Positions 9,546 through 14,412 of a DNA stretch of 14,412 nt are shown here, piece by piece; within the stretch, counting starts at the first letter, position 1; every line of letters starts with the position of its first letter. A program made the position numbers and the translations under genes. The notes below the pieces were generated by a model that worked only from the letters and a program-made list of their open reading frames with translations, was not told the origin of the DNA and searched no databases. Origin of the DNA: Spirogloea muscicola (Eukaryota; Streptophyta; Zygnematophyceae; Spirogloeales; Spirogloeaceae). Where the stretch lies: contig WELB01000101.1 of the NCBI GenBank assembly GCA_009602725.1, positions 466,756-481,167 on the forward strand. Reading direction: 5' to 3'.

Positions 9546-10046
9546 TGGCAACCTCTATTTGTTCTCGAATTTGGAGCAGTCCTCACCTCCTCTTTGTGTA
9601 CAGTCATTTAATTTTTTGCCACCACTTCTCTGTGCTGATTGCCTTATCCGCCAGGAAGATGCAATGGCCGCTTGCACCTGTATTTGTGTTGGCCTCGGCT
9701 CAGAGACAGGTGAAGTGGTAGCCATCAGTTGGAGCAACTGCGACCTGGTAGGGTGTTGCAGCCGATTTTCTCAAGAACGCCTCACAGGTGGCCCCAAGTA
9801 CCTGCCAGCTCCTTGAGAGCAAGAGTTGGCCCACACAGTTGACAATGCCGAGGAGAGTGAAAGTGAGAGTAACTCTGTCACGAATTCAGAAGGGCTTAAG
9901 GATCACAGAGCATAAGCAAAAGAATGCTTGGGCCCCTGTGAGCAGGCCTTTTGTAAGGCAAGACCGCAACGACAGAGCCTGGCTTTTCAGATGATGCGGG
10001 GCACCACTGATCGCAGGGCTTTCTTGCTGTCATTGTCCGGGTCACC
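9546..10046 (+). other. Probable 3'UTR of the DDT/WHIM gene
   Basis: No clear domain. A short frame at about 9811-9909 encodes a Ser/Glu-rich stretch (DNAEESESESNS...) ending in TAA, preceded by TGA in frame. It could be a spliced-in alternative exon of the acidic gene, but no donor/acceptor pair was established. A TGTAA motif at 9952-9956 would fit a ~410-nt 3'UTR. Confidence 0.4.
9952..9956 (+). terminator. Candidate poly(A) signal TGTAA
   Basis: TGTAA is the usual chlorophyte polyadenylation signal. This copy lies about 410 nt after the stop of the DDT/WHIM gene. A five-base motif alone is weak evidence. Confidence 0.3.
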
Positions 10047-10232
10047 TTGATACACGAGGAGGCTGCTGGTGCTGAAGCTGCTGTGGAGGCTGCCAGCTCA
10101 GTGCACGCCGAAAGCGGAGAAGTGGCTGCTGTTATGAAGGGGCGGCTAGCAAAGCCAGCCAGAGCTAAATTGAATATATCGCTCGATGCACTTCCTAGTC
10201 GCAGGCTAAGTAGCTCAGGGCCCTCTCAGTAA
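10014..10232 (+). CDS. Unassigned open segment, possible terminal exon
   Basis: An open frame follows a candidate acceptor (gatcgcag at about 10016) and ends at TAA 10230-10232. It encodes an Ala/Glu-rich stretch (EEAAGAEAAVEAASS) followed by a basic segment (KGRLAKPARAKLN). Composition looks more protein-like than the neighbouring frames, but there is no upstream ATG in frame and no matching donor was found. It may be an exon of an unmodelled gene, an alternative 3' exon of the DDT/WHIM gene, or chance. Confidence 0.2.
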   Translation, partial: QGFLAVIVRVTLIHEEAAGAEAAVEAASSVHAESGEVAAVMKGRLAKPARAKLNISLDALPSRRLSSSGPSQ

Positions 10233-11110
10233 CACCACGTCAGCAATAAAAAGCAGATGAGCTATAGGGAAAGAGAGGAACCCCGCTGCAGAAGCCAGAG
10301 GTTGCAGCAAGGACGCGATTGGCACGGCGATGCAAGGCAAGCGATGGGGATCATTGGAGGCACATGAAAGAGACGCTTTTGGTGGCACGACACAATACTC
10401 CCGGAACTTCAGGAGCCTCCAGAAAGTGCCCCCCTCCGGCAGCGTCGCCCTGTTCAGCCGCTCCCTTGGCGCCTCCCGACTACGTCGTCCTGCATGGACG
10501 AGCCTTAGCTGGTGGCAGAGAGACGGCGCGCGGTGCGCATGAAATTGAAAGGGAGGCCAATCCTACCTTACAGATGTCCTGTTGACTGGGTAATGAGCTG
10601 GCTAAGAGGGACACTAAATATCCCCGAGTGAGCACATGCATATCTGACAAGCTATATTGAGGAGCCAAACCACCACCACGGAAGCACTAGCCTGGGCTAA
10701 TGCACGAGCAGCACGCTGGTGAATGCGAGTGCCTGGGAGAAGGGCTTTGACCTTCGCCGTCCGGTGTTCGGGCATCAGTCAGCGACCTCGACGTGCTGAC
10801 TCGTCGTTACTGAGCGGGCCAGCTTAGCAGCAGGTGATGTACATCTGGCAACGTGCTTGCCTCAGTGCTTGGCCACTCAGGCCCTCAATCACCCAACAAA
10901 CCTTTGTCAATTCTTTTTGGGCTGGCTTTCCGCAGCCCTTGCGTGCCACTTCTTCTAATGCAACACTCCACTCCTCAAGGCGGCCCGACGGCGCGTCCAC
11001 ACCACCACAGCCCGCCGCGCCCTCGGCCGCGCACCGAGCATGCTGGCTGGCGGCGGCGGCCTGACGCCCGTCCCGGCGCCCGCGGCGGCGGCGGNAGGCA
11101 TCCTTTCCCG
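10233..11110. other. Non-coding/promoter region upstream of the RING gene
   Basis: I see no supported exon up to about 11040. Open frames at 10319-10585 and 10834-11064 have no family resemblance or splice partners. GC content rises sharply after 10980. A possible start codon at 11040 opens a Gly/Ala/Pro-rich frame (MLAGGGGLTPVPAPAAAA) that runs into the N at 11095; it could be the RING protein start but cannot be confirmed. Confidence 0.4.
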
Positions 11111-11116
11111 ATCTGA

Positions 11117-11166
11117 AGCCCCGCAGCCGCCATCCAACCAGCCGAGCACCAGACCTCGCCGTCGCT

Positions 11167-11201
<35 letters not shown>

Positions 11202-12540
11202 CGGCGGGGCGGCCCCTGCTCCATAAGCTGGCCGCCTGACGCCATGTCACGGCGGTGGCGGCTACGCAGGACGCCTTGAATCGGCTGCTGGCGCAGCTCA
11301 TCCAGGACGAGGGAAAGGTGCTCACCCCGCGCCCGCCTGCAGGGCCCCTTGACCCTTGCCGGTGCACGGCGCCGGTGCAGCGAGCCACCGCCACGCTCTC
11401 GTAGCTGGCTGTCGTAGCAGCTTGGCAGCACGCCCACACAATTGGGGTGTTGCAGCGGGCTCACAGCCGCCTGCCCCGAGAGCCCGCTGCCCCTCAGCCT
11501 CAATCCCAATAAGATAATGTGTGCACAGTGAAGCGAGGCTTTGCCTATTCGGCTTATGATGACGGTGTGGGCTTCCAGGCCTGTCTCGGTGCGGATCATG
11601 TTTCAGCCATCTCTTGCCTCTAGCCTTACCTCATTATGCTACTCTTTTCCTGCTTGGTTGCAGACGCTGAGCTTGGACAGGCTCGATGACACGACCCTAT
11701 TGCTGCAGACGGCCCTTACCACCTGCATTCGTGCCAAGGTGACGTTGACGTGCCTCTGCATGTGTCTGACAGCTGCTGAGATGTCGACTACCGCCAGAGA
11801 AGCATGACAGTAAATTCCTGTCCAAAACTGCAGGAACGGCGGATTGCGTGGTTGTGTCGCATCTGCTTAGACTCTGAGGTGCGTGCAATCCGGACCAATC
11901 CCGTGCACTTTCCAACCAGCTTCGCAAACAAGTCCAGGCTGACAGCTGCTGCATAGACAAAACTGTCACGTCCTTGGACCTCCATGTTATTCTGCATCCT
12001 CAGATTGGCTACCCAAGCATGGGCTGTCCAGCTGGCTGATCAAGCACTCTCTGTTGGGGCTGGACAACAGATTCGGGTTGTGCTGGTACCCTGCAGTCAC
12101 GCTTGCCTGTGCATGGCTTGCTCCAAGAAGGCAAGTGGCCCTTGCGTCTTGACATACTTCGCATCATACAGATGTGCAGCATCTGGATGCGTAAGCGTCT
12201 GTGCACTGCTAGGCCCCCACGATGTCTGACCCCTCATCTGCTACTTTGCAAGCTCTGTTGTTTGGGAGTGCGGAGTGCCTGCTTCATAGCCGAATTTACG
12301 AGATGTCTACCAAGCCACAGAATCAAGCTGCTGTTAAAGAAGCAGTTCTTGATAGAGATGACTATGACTTGTTTCCAGGTTACCTCCTGCCCAATATGTC
12401 GCAAGAAAATACTCGACCGGCACCTCTTAATCCTTCTTGAGCCCCTTGGAGCAATGATCTACACACTCACAACTCAAGTGGAGCGGCGGGCTTGGTGTGT
12501 AGCGCACTATGTTAAATACCAATACCTGTCAATGCAGTGA
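11117..12540 (+). CDS. RING-finger (C3HC4) protein, probable E3 ubiquitin ligase, 5' end unresolved
   Basis: Secure exons: 11270-11317, 11664-11738, 11834-11878, 12071-12130, 12379-12540, all joined in phase 0. The product has an amphipathic segment (DALNRLLAQLIQDEGK, then LDRLDDTTLLLQTAL) that may form a coiled coil. A RING of C3HC4 type follows: LCRICLDSE / IRVVLVPCSHACLCMACSKK / VTSCPICRKKI. All eight zinc ligands are present with family-like spacing (CxxC, an 11-residue loop, PCxH, CLCxxC, CPxC). RING proteins of this kind transfer ubiquitin from an E2; substrate unknown. Intron 12131-12378 has a GC donor (aag|gcaagt). Upstream, a Pro-rich frame (about 11117-11236, with a run of 12 Pro) continues in frame into exon 11270 except for one TGA at 11237-11239. 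The true 5' structure is therefore unclear. Start codon not identified. Confidence 0.75.
11167..11200. repeat. (CCG)n trinucleotide repeat, about 11 copies
   Basis: An uninterrupted GCC/CCG run. In the frame continuous with the RING exons it encodes polyproline; the other frames give polyalanine or polyarginine. Such tracts are prone to copy-number and sequencing errors, relevant to the frame problem downstream. Confidence 0.9.
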
Positions 12541-12626
12541 AGAGAGGGGTCTATTGTTGAGAATGGGACCTGCTCAGAATCTTACTTGCCTCACTTGACA
12601 CGTCAAGCACATCTCATGCACGATTG

Positions 12627-12631
12627 TGTAA
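12627..12631 (+). terminator. Candidate poly(A) signal TGTAA of the RING gene
   Basis: TGTAA about 87 nt downstream of the TGA at 12538-12540, a typical position for the chlorophyte signal. Confidence 0.45.
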
Positions 12632-13092
12632 GCTGCCTGTTATTCCATCTGCTACAAGAGATATTCTCTCTGGTTACACTTCAAGGCGAGTCATCAGCAC
12701 CTTGGCATGGGAGGTACTGCTGTTTAGCCAATAACAATGGCTGCACAAATCTGAAAGGAAAAGGGTACAAGAGCGCCAGAAGTCATATTGCTCGTTGAGG
12801 CATGCAGGAGAGGTAGGACAGTAAGACAGGACACAGGCTCTTAAGGCATCCGAGAGTTTTGCTTGTCCCTGTAAGCTTGTATACAAAGAATAGCTAGCCT
12901 TCTTGTGCAGCAGCACAGTCAGACAAGCTGAGACTTCAGCGGTGAGTCTCAAGTGCACATGACTACTCGCTGGTAGCGAGGCAGCAGTTGCTCAATGAGT
13001 AATAAATTGTGAGAAGCAAGATGGTGCTAAGTGTCCAAGGCAGGGCGTGCGGACTTACAATTAAGTGCTCCTCCCTTTCCTAGGTGCATAAA

Positions 13093-13097
13093 TTACA
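13093..13097 (-). terminator. Candidate poly(A) signal TGTAA of MDP1
   Basis: Reads TGTAA on the minus strand about 72 nt after the MDP1 stop codon. A second copy follows at 13059-13055. Either could serve. Confidence 0.45.
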
Positions 13098-13168
13098 TTG
13101 GTTACTGCCTTCGACTTCAGCACTTACTCTACACAATGTGGTATCCGCGGGACTGAAAAGCATATGGG

Positions 13169-14263
13169 TCAACTTGATATATTTGACTTCTTGGAAGTTC
13201 TGGACTTGAAGGCATGCAGCGCTGTTTGGAAAGCTTCCAGGGTCACCCCATCTTCAACGAGCAGGCAAGTCACCCCTAGCCCTGTGATCTGCCACATGTG
13301 CCACGAATCAAAGTATAAGTGCACCCGCAAACCTGCAACTCACCTCCCCTTCAAAAGGGTGACACTAATCTAACATGAAACACCTCCAGCAGACTTGTAT
13401 GTAGGCAGCCGTGGCATCGCAGACAGAGTCTACCTCAATGATATTCCGATCCTCGTCGTCAAAGAAGACCATGGAGGAGTATGGCACCCCGGTTTTCTGC
13501 TGTATGCTCCTAAAGTGATCCGTCTTATGGGTCCGGCTTGGGTATATCTCCTGCAATACCATTTTCGAGTGCAGGAGATCAAGGGCCAGAGGAGCAACCA
13601 GGTGAGAATGATAGCTTGTGCCATGGAAAGCGGAGACTGGTGAAGACGAGCCAGGCCTGCCATGCAGCGTCCCGGCCTAGCTGTGCCTTACCATGTCAAC
13701 GAAGCTGTCAGTCAGAGCCAGCTTGTGGAGGAAGACACGCGCCGTATCGGGAGTAGGAGTCCGCGAGGCGACGGCCATTGGTATGCCCGTCTCTTTGAGC
13801 GCTTCGACCACGCCCCTAGCCTGTGGGTAGAGCGTCGGCATGGACTGCCTCGACCTCACTTCGCTATGACAACCAGCACGGGACCAGTCAGCTTGAGCGG
13901 AAGGCCGAGGTGTCTAGCAAGCGACCCTTGCAGAGCAATTTGGAAGGCAAAGGTGGGGGGGGTCGGCCAGTAACACCGGGGACACACCATAAGCACGACT
14001 AACGAGCCAAGTCAGGCGCTTGAATGCTTAAGCTAATGCTTAAGGCGGCCTCCTGACATATCGCTGTCGTCCCTTGAGCCCAGGCCAGATGGACGAGTCT
14101 GCAACGACCGGGGGGCCGCCGCTCACCACCAGAAGGGCCAGAGGGTGTAGTCGAGGTCGAAGACCACCAGCGCCGGCGCGGCGCCGGCCATGGCGCGGAG
14201 CATCTCCCGCGCCTCCGCGCGGACGCCGGCCTCGCCCTGCTGCCCGCCCCTCCCGGGCGCCAT
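13169..14263 (-). CDS. MDP1: Magnesium-dependent phosphatase 1 (HAD superfamily)
   Basis: Small HAD-superfamily phosphatase; animal MDP-1 dephosphorylates protein tyrosines and fructosamine phosphates in vitro, and plants have a close relative. Exons on the minus strand: 14263-14127, 13863-13692, 13550-13434, 13288-13169, giving 181 residues, close to the family's usual length. Motif I is FDLDYTLWPFW (Asp36 nucleophile, Asp38). Motif II is ASRT (Ser79). The motif III lysine is in THKTDHF (Lys112). Motif IV is FFDDEDRN (Asp134, Asp135). The joined FWCEVRSRQSMPTLYPQARG segment matches the plant form rather than the animal one, supporting the 14127/13863 junction. Exon 4 restores the ITGLGVTCLLVEDGV strand that follows motif IV in the family. 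All splice phases agree (2, 0, 0). The ATG at 14263 is the most upstream in this frame; ATGs at 14203 and 14191 are possible alternatives. All catalytic residues are intact. Confidence 0.92.
14023..14044. repeat. Short direct repeat in MDP1 intron 1
   Basis: The 10-mer aatgcttaag occurs twice, at 14023-14032 and 14035-14044, two bases apart. It lies in the first MDP1 intron and has no evident function. Confidence 0.6.
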
Positions 14264-14289
14264 GGCCCGGGCCGCGGCGCGGCGGCCGG

Positions 14290-14412
<123 letters not shown>

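Larger units (their letters stand above)
12541..13168. other. Convergent intergenic region (3'UTRs of the RING and MDP1 genes)
   Basis: No supported exon. It contains TGTAA on the plus strand at 12627-12631 (87 nt after the RING stop) and 12870-12874. On the minus strand, TGTAA (plus TTACA) lies at 13093-13097 and 13055-13059, about 70-115 nt after the MDP1 stop. This arrangement fits two convergent transcripts ending here. Confidence 0.5.

Noticed and set aside
10319-10585. 88-codon plus-strand frame
   Set aside because: No motif and no splice partner; an alternative open frame overlaps it, so neither is supported.
10955-11599. 214-codon minus-strand frame with polyarginine
   Set aside because: It is the antisense shadow of the CCG repeat and of the secure RING exon at 11270-11317, and it runs through the N.

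Overview
The window is nuclear DNA of a eukaryote, most probably a green alga (Chlorophyta). The evidence is intron-rich genes with GT/GC-AG splice sites, a hydroxyproline-rich (HRGP-type) extracellular protein, TGTAA motifs just downstream of two stop codons (the usual chlorophyte poly(A) signal), and plant-like versions of conserved proteins. There is no bacterial-style gene packing, rRNA, recognisable tRNA or CRISPR. Most open frames of 60-200 codons here are chance frames in introns or in CCG-rich sequence. I built the genes by joining exons whose splice phases agree and whose joined translation makes protein-family sense. No transcript data were available.

Layout. (1) Positions 1-3104, plus strand: 3' part of a large secreted Pro-rich protein with two EGF-like modules, an unrecognised Cys-containing module and a C-terminal fucolectin/F5-8C-like lectin module. 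Each module is a phase 1-1 exon or exon pair. (2) 3105-4720: non-coding, with an imperfect ~75-bp duplication, a CCG-rich tract and one N, leading into the next promoter/5'UTR. (3) 4721-9545, plus: an 11-exon gene for a DDT + WHIM chromatin protein resembling plant DDR4, with a 440-residue acidic/basic tail in one exon. (4) 9546-~11000: probable 3'UTR plus unresolved open segments, then non-coding sequence. (5) ~11117-12540, plus: a C3HC4 RING-finger gene whose RING is spread over three exons and whose 5' end is broken by a (CCG)n tract, one N and an in-frame TGA. (6) 14263-13169, minus: a complete four-exon MDP1 (HAD-family magnesium-dependent phosphatase) gene, convergent with the RING gene. 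(7) 14290-14412: an abrupt 123-bp poly(A) run ending the window just upstream of the MDP1 start codon.

The four genes do not form an obvious pathway. They are an extracellular matrix/cell-wall lectin, a chromatin-remodelling accessory protein, a likely ubiquitin ligase and a small phosphatase, i.e. an ordinary stretch of algal chromosome. The most original elements are the modular HRGP-EGF-lectin gene with symmetric exons, the long tail of the DDT/WHIM protein, and the use of GC-AG introns.
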